From NCBI GenBank assembly GCA_049974825.1, contig JBNGDJ010000131.1, positions 1-5,642 on the forward strand: 5,642 nt of DNA, written 5' to 3'. Origin of the DNA: JBKHDT01 sp049974825 (GTDB taxonomy: Bacteria > Pseudomonadota > Gammaproteobacteria > Halothiobacillales > Halothiobacillaceae). Position 1 is the first letter of the stretch. Each line of letters begins with the position of its first letter. This document shows, in pieces, positions 1 to 4,601 of the stretch. A program made the translations under genes and the position numbers. The notes under the pieces are model-generated. The model searched no databases, was not told where the DNA came from, and was given only the letters and a program-made list of their open reading frames with translations.

Positions 1-2
1 TT

Positions 3-26
3 TTTTTGACCCAAACCCACCAGTGA
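3..26 (+). other. Possible 3' end of an upstream plus-strand gene
   Basis: One frame runs from the window edge to a TGA at 24-26 and would encode a tail ending L-T-Q-T-H-Q. In many Gammaproteobacteria tatD follows pilZ, and PilZ proteins often end with a Thr-His-Thr-like tail, so this could be the end of pilZ. Only seven codons are visible and other frames are also open or closed here, so the identification is a guess from gene order. A GGAGG at 28-32 just after this stop could serve tatD. Confidence 0.2.
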
Positions 27-45
27 TGGAGGCCAGGCCCCAACC

Positions 46-825
46 GTGTTTTTCGACTCTCACTGCCATCTCGACCGACTTGACCTGAGCCCGTTCGAGG
101 GCGACTTCGACCGCTACATGGCGCATGCCCGGGCAGAAGGCGTCGAGCGCATGCTTTGCGTTTCGATCAACCTGGAAGACTGGCCGGCGATGTGTGCACT
201 GGTGGCCGATCGGCCCGAAGTGCGCGTCTCCGTGGGTGTCCATCCAAACGAAGAGCCTGAAGCCTCACCAACGGTCGATGATCTTCTTGAACGTGCCGAG
301 GCACCGGGAGTCGTGGCCATCGGCGAGACCGGCCTGGACTACTTTCGCAGCGGGAAGGCCGAGGACTGGCAGCATGAACGGTTCGTCACCCACATCGAGG
401 CGGCGAAGCAATGCGGCAAACCGGTGATCATTCACAGCCGGGAGGCGCGGGATGACACCATGATGGTGCTCGAACGAGAGGGCGCCGAGGCCTGTGGCGG
501 GGTCATGCACTGTTTTGTCGAGGACTGGAAGACCGCTTGCCGAGCCCTGGATCTCGGGTTCTTTGTCTCGTTCTCCGGCGTGCTCACCTACAAGAGTGCC
601 GAGGAACTTCGTGACGTTGCCCGTCGGCTGCCGCGCGAATCCATTCTGGTGGAGACGGACTCGCCCTACCTGGCGCCCGTGCCCAAGCGCGGCAAGCCAA
701 ACTATCCCCACTTCGTCCGGCACACCGCCGAGGTTCTGGCCCAGGTGCGCGGCGAGTCGCTGGAAGAAGTTGCCGAATACACCGCCGACAATGCGTCTCG
801 GCTGTTTTCGTTCCACACGTCCTGA
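46..825 (+). CDS. TatD family metal-dependent hydrolase (YcfH-like)
   Basis: A 259-residue protein, the usual length for the TatD/YcfH branch of the amidohydrolase TIM-barrel superfamily. Metal-ligand and catalytic motifs appear in order: H-C-H at 6-8 (in D-S-H-C-H-L-D), G-V-H-P at 64-67, G-E-T-G-L-D at 93-98 with Glu94, I-I-H-S at 128-131 with His130, M-H-C-F at 154-157 with His155, and E-T-D-S-P-Y at 203-208 with Asp205. Characterised family members are divalent-metal-dependent 3'-5' DNA exonucleases or DNases in the cytoplasm; the exact substrate here cannot be read from sequence. The start is GTG at 46, which places the H-x-H motif at the N terminus as in homologues. GGAGG at 28-32 is rather far away (13 nt) and AGG at 35-37 is closer. 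The family is certain; I give no symbol because the tatD and ycfH paralogues are easily confused. Confidence 0.95.
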   Translation: MFFDSHCHLDRLDLSPFEGDFDRYMAHARAEGVERMLCVSINLEDWPAMCALVADRPEVRVSVGVHPNEEPEASPTVDDLLERAEAPGVVAIGETGLDYFRSGKAEDWQHERFVTHIEAAKQCGKPVIIHSREARDDTMMVLEREGAEACGGVMHCFVEDWKTACRALDLGFFVSFSGVLTYKSAEELRDVARRLPRESILVETDSPYLAPVPKRGKPNYPHFVRHTAEVLAQVRGESLEEVAEYTADNASRLFSFHTS

Positions 826-838
826 ACCCGGGGGCGCC

Positions 839-854
839 GGGCGGCCCGCCGCCC
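839..854. other. Short GC hairpin after tatD
   Basis: GGGCGG (839-844) and CCGCCC (849-854) form a 6-bp stem with a CCCG loop, 13 nt beyond the tatD stop. A second small stem, CGCCC (867-871) with GGGCG (878-882), follows. Neither is followed by a T tract, so they are not standard rho-independent terminators. They may help end tatD transcription or belong to the edge of the adjacent repeat. Confidence 0.35.
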
Positions 855-886
855 AAGGTCACTGACCGCCCGATACAGGGCGCTCC

Positions 887-1041
887 AAGGAAACTCTATG
901 GGCTTGCGTCAGCTAAACGCGTCCGCTGGCGTAGCCCGCGTTCATGCCCGGGCCATGCTCCGCAATTCAATCGCTTGCGCTATTGTGTCGCAGCGCATCC
1001 ATGCCCTGCACGGGAAGGTCTGCATTCGTGCAGACCTTCCC
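887..1041 (-). repeat. Structured intergenic repeat, copy A
   Basis: Read on the minus strand, 957-899 matches plus-strand 2082-2140 (copy B) over 59 ungapped positions with 53 identities. The two copies also share an 11-nt motif, AGAGTTTCCTT (897-887 in A; 2184-2194 in B). In A that motif follows the core after a single base, whereas B carries 43 extra nt. A instead has a perfect 13-bp hairpin on its other side (1012-1041) and a small CGCAA/TTGCG inverted repeat (961-965 with 975-979). Where B reads AAG, A has an in-frame TAG, so the shared block is not conserved as a protein. It occupies the convergent intergenic space between tatD and the transporter pair. The outer boundaries are uncertain. 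Confidence 0.75.
1012..1041. terminator. Perfect 13-bp hairpin touching the transporter stop codon
   Basis: GGGAAGGTCTGCA (1012-1024) and TGCAGACCTTCCC (1029-1041) are exact complements separated by TTCG on the plus strand (CGAA on the minus strand). Base 1041 is also the last base of the DUF6691 TAG stop, so the stem begins inside the stop codon. No T tract follows on either strand, so this is a strong mRNA 3'-end structure or a bidirectional block between convergent genes rather than a standard intrinsic terminator. An alternative pairing of CTGCAC (1006-1011) with GTGCAG (1028-1033) is possible. Confidence 0.5.
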
Positions 1042-1448
1042 TAACGGGCCATCCAGCGTGCGTAGGCCCAGGTGCCGGCCAGAACCCCGGCCAGGGTATA
1101 GAGCACGAAAAGCTTGCCTTCGCCAATCATGGTGGTGCCGGTTCCCGGGCAGATGCCGGTCAGTCCCCAGCCGATTCCGAACAGTATCGAGCCGAGTACC
1201 AGCCCCCGCGTCCAGGGCTTGGCCTCAAGGTCGATGGGCGCGGAGGTGCCCAGCGCCCTGATGTTCAATCGCCGGATGACCTGAATGCCTACCATGCCAA
1301 CCAGCACGGCGGAGGCGATCACCCAGAGCAGATGCAGATCGCGAAAGAGAAAAAGCTCCGCAATGCGCTGCGGGTCCGTGGCACCCGCCCGGCTCAGGAC
1401 GAATCCAAAAGCGATGCCGAGTGCGAGAAAGATCCAGGGTCGGTTCAT
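1041..1448 (-). CDS. DUF6691 / YeeE-YedE family transporter, C-terminal-type half
   Basis: A small integral inner-membrane protein of 135 residues from ATG 1448. Hydrophobic segments lie at about 5-20, 38-57, 81-98 and 112-128. The signature is G-W-G-L-T-G-I-C-P-G-T-G at 93-104 with Cys100; such cysteines in YeeE-type proteins are linked to transport of thiosulfate or other sulfur compounds. It is the second half of a split YeeE/YedE transporter and should pair with the product of 1460-1963. I prefer ATG 1448 (M-N-R-P-W-I-F) because AGGA at 1460-1457 lies 8 nt upstream. ATG 1463 would add five residues and overlap the upstream stop as ATGA but has a poorer ribosome site. The transported substrate cannot be assigned; PmpB of the PmpAB pair is the nearest named relative I know. 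Confidence 0.85.
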   Translation of the reverse strand: MNRPWIFLALGIAFGFVLSRAGATDPQRIAELFLFRDLHLLWVIASAVLVGMVGIQVIRRLNIRALGTSAPIDLEAKPWTRGLVLGSILFGIGWGLTGICPGTGTTMIGEGKLFVLYTLAGVLAGTWAYARWMAR

Positions 1449-1459
1449 GGTCTCAATCC

Positions 1460-1963
1460 TCATACACCTGCCAGATACGCCATGATCTGAACCGTCATGA
1501 CAGCGGCGGCGAAGAAACAGGCGGAGGCCACGATGCTGGCCGGGTTGAGCAGAGAGACGCCGACAATGGTATGCCCGGAGGTGCAGCCACCGGCCATGCG
1601 CGCTCCGACCCCGATCAGCAGCCCGCCGGCAAAAAGCCAGGCTGCCCGAGCCAGCTCGGAGGCTGGCAGCATCAGGTCATAGAGTTCCCCCATCGACAGG
1701 CCGACCTGGATGGGGCCGGGGGAGGTCGCCGCAGCCAGCAGCCCGCCGATGGGCGTGCCGACTGCAAACCAGATGCGCCAGTCCGTGGCCCGGTCGAAGC
1801 CTGCGCTGCGAAACAGGGGCAGGGTGCTGCCGCTGCGTGCGCAGACGTTGCCGAATACCGACGAGCAGCCCAGGGCGGTGTTGGTGATCCAGTACTGGGC
1901 CAGCATGGTCAATCCGATGGCGGCACCGGCGATCCAGGGAAGCCATTGGAGGGTTTCGGTCAT
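1460..1963 (-). CDS. YeeE/YedE family sulfur-compound transporter, N-terminal-type half
   Basis: A 167-residue integral membrane protein with hydrophobic stretches near 8-24, 64-80, 107-121 and 142-165. It carries the family hallmark G-A-R-M-A-G-G-C-T-S-G-H at 120-131 with Cys127, plus Cys33 (G-C-S-S) and Cys41. YeeE/YedE proteins import thiosulfate or related sulfur species through a path lined by conserved cysteines; the substrate here is inferred from the family only. Its TGA stop (1462-1460) overlaps the AGGA ribosome site of the DUF6691 gene, so the two are translationally coupled and probably form one transporter. The ATG at 1963 has only a weak purine-rich site upstream. No persulfide dioxygenase, rhodanese or ArsR/BigR-type regulator, which often accompany such pairs, lies in the window. 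Confidence 0.88.
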   Translation of the reverse strand: MTETLQWLPWIAGAAIGLTMLAQYWITNTALGCSSVFGNVCARSGSTLPLFRSAGFDRATDWRIWFAVGTPIGGLLAAATSPGPIQVGLSMGELYDLMLPASELARAAWLFAGGLLIGVGARMAGGCTSGHTIVGVSLLNPASIVASACFFAAAVMTVQIMAYLAGV

Positions 1964-2081
1964 GATCTCGTTCGTCCGTTGGGTTCATGGGGCAGTGCCC
2001 CGGAACGAACAAGGGTAGGGACCCGCGCTCGGGTGGGCCAGATCAATTTTTTCATGCCCGGATAAGATGCCTTGCCGGGAA
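1964..2081 (-). promoter_or_regulatory. Leader/promoter region of the transporter pair (no clear promoter)
   Basis: This is the sequence between the first transporter gene and repeat copy B. It should hold the promoter or 5' leader, but I find no convincing -35/-10 pair. Visible structures are ACCCG (2021-2025) with CGGGT (2030-2034), and CCCGG (2057-2061) with CCGGG (2075-2079) around a 13-nt loop. A run of six T (2047-2052, A on the coding strand) lies between them. Confidence 0.25.
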
Positions 2082-2156
2082 CATGGCCCGGGCGTGAACG
2101 CGGGCTCCGCCAGCTGGCGCGTTAAGCTGGCGCAAGCCCACCGGGCCATGCGTGTG

Positions 2157-2184
2157 TGCACAAATCCATGGATGGATTTGTGCA
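2157..2184. repeat. Perfect 13-bp inverted repeat inside copy B
   Basis: TGCACAAATCCAT (2157-2169) and ATGGATTTGTGCA (2172-2184) are exact complements separated by GG; in RNA the loop would open to at least four bases. Most of this hairpin and the preceding outer-stem arm make up the 43 nt (2141-2183) missing from copy A. Confidence 0.85.
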
Positions 2185-2209
2185 GAGTTTCCTTAGCTGG
2201 CGTTAACCT

Positions 2210-2231
2210 GCAAAGCCAATTAGGGCTTTGC
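2210..2231 (+). terminator. Hairpin followed by a T-rich tract
   Basis: GCAAAGCC (2210-2217) and GGCTTTGC (2224-2231) form an 8-bp stem with loop AATTAG, extendable by a T-G pair. Downstream on the plus strand the sequence becomes T-rich (2236-2257), ending in seven T at 2251-2257. The T tract starts too late for a textbook intrinsic terminator, and no protein-coding plus-strand gene lies just upstream. It would make sense as a terminator only if repeat B itself is transcribed. Confidence 0.35.
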
Positions 2232-2252
2232 GCAGATTTCCCTTTTGTTATT

Positions 2253-2268
2253 TTTTTCGTACGAAAAA
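2253..2268. promoter_or_regulatory. 16-bp perfect palindrome (TTTTTCGTACGAAAAA)
   Basis: The sequence TTTTTCGTACGAAAAA is exactly self-complementary with no spacer. This fits a site for a dimeric DNA-binding protein, but no nearby promoter or regulator gene identifies one. It sits at the right-hand edge of the repeat B hairpin series, so it may instead mark the end of that element. Confidence 0.35.
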
Positions 2269-2477
2269 CGCCGTCCACAACGGTGCTGGGATGAGAAGCA
2301 TTACCCGAAGGACTGATGACCAGGGTGGGTACCTCGAAAAGCCTGCTGCGCCCCCCCTGATTGCTGCGCATCCTGTTTTCGCAGCCTTCCGCCCTCCGTG
2401 GCGGTTCGTCCCTCCGCTGAGCGCGTCGGTCACGGTGCGGTCAGGGGGGAACTCTCCCTTCCTCCACCCTTGGTCAT
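2269..2477. other. Intergenic stretch without a recognisable gene
   Basis: About 210 bp between repeat B and the end of the min cluster. Open frames exist on both strands (for example minus 2490-2248), but the translations are rich in Gly, Arg and Pro, resemble no family I know, and lack good ribosome sites. A small stem CCGCC (2389-2393) with GGCGG (2400-2404), a CTGATGA...GAAA string (2313-2337) and a TGCTGCG duplication (2344-2350, 2363-2369) are visible. None supports a defined function. Confidence 0.4.
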
Positions 2478-2496
2478 AAAACTCTTCCACGAAGAG
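2478..2496 (-). terminator. Candidate rho-independent terminator of the min cluster
   Basis: On the minus strand, 22 nt after the minE stop, CTCTTC (2496-2491) and GAAGAG (2487-2482) form a 6-bp stem with loop GTG, followed directly by TTTT (2481-2478). The stem is short and modest in GC, and the T run is only four. A competing stem, CACGAA (2503-2498) with TTCGTG (2493-2488), overlaps it. Confidence 0.45.
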
Positions 2497-2517
2497 ATTC
2501 GTGCAGAATTATCTTGG

Positions 2518-2799
2518 TCAGTCCGTGTCGTGAGAACGGCCCGTTTCGCGTTCTGGCAGGGTGATGTTCAGTTCGAGCATTTCCATGCCGTCGCCGTGTT
2601 CAACTCGAACGTTGACTGCATCATCCTGCACGTCCACGTAGCGGCGGATGACCTCAAGCAGGTCCTTTTCCAGCTTTGGCAGGTAATCGGGGCCCTGGCC
2701 GCGCTGGCGCTCGTGGGCAATGAGGATCTGCAGTCGCTCCTTGGCGATCTGGGCGCTGGGCGGCTTGCGTTGCGATCGAAAGATGTCGAGCAATCCCAT
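2518..2799 (-). CDS. minE: Cell division topological specificity factor MinE
   Basis: A 93-residue protein (E. coli MinE has 88). The N-terminal M-G-L-L-D-I-F matches the short amphipathic membrane-binding segment. I-A-K-E-R-L-Q-I-L-I-A-H-E at 18-30 is the MinD-contact region that stimulates MinD ATPase. P-D-Y-L-P-K-L at 37-43 and L-L-E-V-I-R-R-Y-V at 47-55 open the dimeric topological-specificity domain, ending in L-E-L-N-I-T-L-P at 75-82. It drives MinD off the membrane and so sets up pole-to-pole oscillation. I choose ATG 2799, because a GGGAAG lies 8 nt upstream and homologues begin at this Met. GTG 2808 overlaps the minD TGA but has no room for a ribosome site. The gene lies 5 nt after minD, so they are co-translated. 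Confidence 0.97.
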   Translation of the reverse strand: MGLLDIFRSQRKPPSAQIAKERLQILIAHERQRGQGPDYLPKLEKDLLEVIRRYVDVQDDAVNVRVEHGDGMEMLELNITLPERETGRSHDTD

Positions 2800-2804
2800 G
2801 GCGG

Positions 2805-3617
2805 TCACTTCCCGAGCAGTCGGGCGAAAAGCCCTTTCTTTTCCGCCTGCACGAAACGCAGCGGACGCTCCTCGCCGAGCAGTCTTGCCACTGCGTCCGC
2901 ATAAGCCTGACCGGCGTCGCTTTCCGCTTCGAGGATGACGGGTCGACCGGCGTTCGAGGCTTGCAGCACGGCCTCTGACTCGGGGATGACGCCCAGCAGT
3001 GGCACCGCCAGGATTTCGAGCATGTCCTCGATCGAGAGCATTTCGCCGGTGTCGACGCGGGCCGGCACGTAACGGGTAATCAGCAGGTGTTGTTCCACCG
3101 GTGCCTCGTCCTGTTCGGCACGGCGGGACTTGCTGGCCAGCAGGCCGAGCATGCGATCGGCATCGCGAACCGAGGAAACTTCGGGGTTGGAAACCACGAT
3201 GGCCTCGTCGGCGTAATACATGGCCAGGTGCGCGCCCTTTTCGATGCCCGCCGGGGAGTCGCAGACGATGTAGTCGAAATTTTCTTCCCGCAGCGCCTCG
3301 ATGACCTCGCCCACCCCTTCCTGGGTGAGGGCGTCCTTGTCGCGTGTCTGCGAAGCTGGGAGGATGTGGAGGTTGTCAACTTCCTTGTGCTTGATCAGCG
3401 CCTGGCGCAGCGAGGCCTCGCCCTGGATGACGTTCACGAAGTCGTAGACCACGCGACGCTCCACGCCCATGATCAGGTCGAGGTTGCGCAGGCCAACGTC
3501 GAAGTCAATAACGGCCACTTTCTTGCCGGCTTTGGCCAGCCCGGTCGAGAGTGCGGCACTAGTGGTGGTCTTGCCGACCCCGCCCTTGCCGGAGGTCACG
3601 ACGAGTACCTTCGTCAT
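2805..3617 (-). CDS. minD: Septum site-determining ATPase MinD
   Basis: 270 residues, the same length as E. coli MinD. The deviant Walker A motif G-K-G-G-V-G-K-T-T at 10-18 contains both the signature Lys11 and Lys16. Switch I is I-D-F-D-V-G-L-R-N-L-D at 37-47 (Asp38, Asp40), and Walker B/switch II is V-C-D-S-P-A-G-I-E at 118-126 with Asp120. The C terminus K-K-G-L-F-A-R-L-L-G-K (260-270) is the amphipathic membrane-targeting helix. ATP-bound MinD dimerises on the inner membrane and recruits MinC; MinE stimulates hydrolysis and release. ATG 3617 has an AGGAG 9 nt upstream. Its 5' flank is a 144-bp gap, so minDE may have a promoter separate from zapD-minC. Confidence 0.98.
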   Translation of the reverse strand: MTKVLVVTSGKGGVGKTTTSAALSTGLAKAGKKVAVIDFDVGLRNLDLIMGVERRVVYDFVNVIQGEASLRQALIKHKEVDNLHILPASQTRDKDALTQEGVGEVIEALREENFDYIVCDSPAGIEKGAHLAMYYADEAIVVSNPEVSSVRDADRMLGLLASKSRRAEQDEAPVEQHLLITRYVPARVDTGEMLSIEDMLEILAVPLLGVIPESEAVLQASNAGRPVILEAESDAGQAYADAVARLLGEERPLRFVQAEKKGLFARLLGK

Positions 3618-3626
3618 GGCATTTCG

Positions 3627-3631
3627 CTCCT
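3627..3631 (-). promoter_or_regulatory. Shine-Dalgarno site of minD
   Basis: AGGAG on the minus strand, 9 nt before the minD ATG. It is the strongest ribosome site in the division cluster. MinC and zapD both start with GTG and lack a good site, which suggests minDE is translated more efficiently. Confidence 0.75.
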
Positions 3632-3651
3632 GATGTTTTCGGTCATTCGGT

Positions 3652-3712
3652 GGCCGGTCACGATCGGTTCGTGACCGGTGGTGTTTGGATTTTAGGGTGC
3701 TCGATGACCGGC
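3652..3712 (-). promoter_or_regulatory. Inverted-repeat region upstream of minD with possible -10
   Basis: CCGGTCACGA (3654-3663) and TCGTGACCGG (3669-3678) form a perfect 10-bp inverted repeat around TCGGT. GGCCGGTCA (3652-3660) is also complementary to TGACCGGCC (3704-3712), so two mutually exclusive stems are possible. On the minus strand TAAAAT (3694-3689) could be a -10 box, placing the first repeat just after the start of transcription, but no good -35 box is seen. No T tract follows the stem, so it is not an intrinsic terminator of minC. An operator or a folded 5' leader for minDE is plausible. Confidence 0.4.
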
Positions 3713-3761
3713 CTTGACTCGCCGCCGCACACCGTCATGGATGGCCTTTTTCAGCATCTTC

Positions 3762-4601
3762 TCAACTCAGGGCCCGGATCGACAGCTTGCCTTCCTCGGT
3801 CATCTCGACCACTGCGCGTCGCCCCCAGGCGGGATCTTCCGCCAGACGTTCCGCGGGCATGAAGACCCCGTTGATCGCCACGATTTCGGGTTCGAAGACC
3901 TCGCAGAAGATTCGTACGCCCGGCAGGCCCCTTGCACCGGCGGCCGCCGATCCGCGCAGGGGGCCATGGATATAGATCGAGCCATCCGACATCACCCGGG
4001 CGCCGGGACTGACCGGCCCTTCGACAATCATGTCCCGCGCATGGGCATAGGGCTCCGTACCCGAGCGGACCGGCTGGCGGATCACCAGTGGCGGATTGAC
4101 CACCTCGCGGATGTTTTCGGTTTCCGCGGTCTTGGCCTCCGTGGTCCCGCCTGTGCCCCGCGCTTCGGGTGTAGGGTCCGGCTGGGCGGCTTCGATGGCC
4201 TCAGGCTGAGGAGCCTCGGCTGTGGCTTCGGCGGGAAGCTGACGCGGCTCGTTGGCGGCAAAGAGGGCCAGTCCTGCCTCTCTGGCCTGACTGCGCTGGG
4301 TCTCGTTGCCGGCACGCACACCGAAAAGCTTGAGTCCGTAATTGCCCAGCAGGGCCGAGATGGCGGGGAAGTCCAGCCACTTCTGCGTCTGCTCGATCGG
4401 CGAGAGGTCAAGCATCAGCGGGGTCTCGTCAAAGTCGAACATGCCGCGCTCGAAATGCTGCTTGAGTGCGGCTGTCAGCTTGAGCAGGTGGGGCTCGGCC
4501 AGGTACATCACCAGCACGGTCTGCGTGCTCCCCTTCAGGGAGAAGGCATTCTGGCGTTCGGCGGCTTTCGGGGCTTCGGCGGTCACTGGGGCACGGTTCA
4601 C
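3762..4601 (-). CDS. minC: Septum site-determining protein MinC
   Basis: 279 residues against 231 in E. coli; the extra length is an N-terminal extension of about 15 residues and a long linker. Residues 19-115 form the N-terminal domain that antagonises FtsZ (A-F-S-L-K-G-S-T at its start). 116-170 is an Ala/Pro/Glu/Thr-rich linker. 172-279 is the C-terminal beta-helix that dimerises and binds MinD, with P-V-R-S-G at 177-181, D-G-S-I-Y-I-H-G at 206-213, L-R-G-S-A at 215-219 and R-I-F-C at 230-233. The MinD-binding R-S-G-Q motif reads R-S-G-T, and the usual L-R-G-R-A reads L-R-G-S-A. The GTG start (4601-4599) overlaps the zapD TGA (4600-4598) and lacks a clear ribosome site, implying coupled translation. 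Confidence 0.96.
   Translation of the reverse strand: MNRAPVTAEAPKAAERQNAFSLKGSTQTVLVMYLAEPHLLKLTAALKQHFERGMFDFDETPLMLDLSPIEQTQKWLDFPAISALLGNYGLKLFGVRAGNETQRSQAREAGLALFAANEPRQLPAEATAEAPQPEAIEAAQPDPTPEARGTGGTTEAKTAETENIREVVNPPLVIRQPVRSGTEPYAHARDMIVEGPVSPGARVMSDGSIYIHGPLRGSAAAGARGLPGVRIFCEVFEPEIVAINGVFMPAERLAEDPAWGRRAVVEMTEEGKLSIRALS

Larger units (their letters stand above)
2082..2231 (+). repeat. Structured intergenic repeat, copy B (complete-looking)
   Basis: Plus-strand 2082-2140 is the 59-nt core shared with copy A, in the opposite orientation. An outer stem pairs CATGGCCCGG (2082-2091) with CCGGGCCATG (2141-2150). Inside it CGCCAGCT (2108-2115) can pair with AGCTGGCG (2125-2132), and 2108-2119 is itself a 12-bp palindrome. 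A third AGCTGGCG occurs at 2195-2202. Two further hairpins follow at 2157-2184 and 2210-2231. A reading frame through B (2067-2294) encodes a string resembling short 'hypothetical proteins' that I recall being over-annotated from intergenic repeats. The frame is broken in copy A, so I treat B as a noncoding repeat and not as a gene. Confidence 0.75.

Noticed and set aside
2021..2052. ACCCG/CGGGT stem followed by six T as a plus-strand terminator
   Set aside because: The stem is only 5 bp, the T run begins 12 nt after it, and no plus-strand gene precedes it.
1421..2065. Plus-strand open frame (214 codons) antisense to the YeeE/YedE gene
   Set aside because: The opposite strand encodes a clear membrane transporter with family motifs; this frame has no hydrophobic or domain pattern and no ribosome site.
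2067..2294. Small plus-strand open frame (75 codons) through repeat B
   Set aside because: The part shared with copy A contains an in-frame TAG there, and much of the frame is made of inverted-repeat arms. It is better explained as repeat sequence.
2313..2337. CTGATGA followed by GAAA, resembling a hammerhead ribozyme core
   Set aside because: The bases between them do not form a proper stem II (the first positions are mismatched), and no stem I/III partner or cleavage triplet could be found around it.
2248..2490. Minus-strand open frame (80 codons) downstream of minE
   Set aside because: It starts with a GTG inside the candidate min terminator, has no ribosome site, and its Gly/Arg-rich translation matches no family I know.
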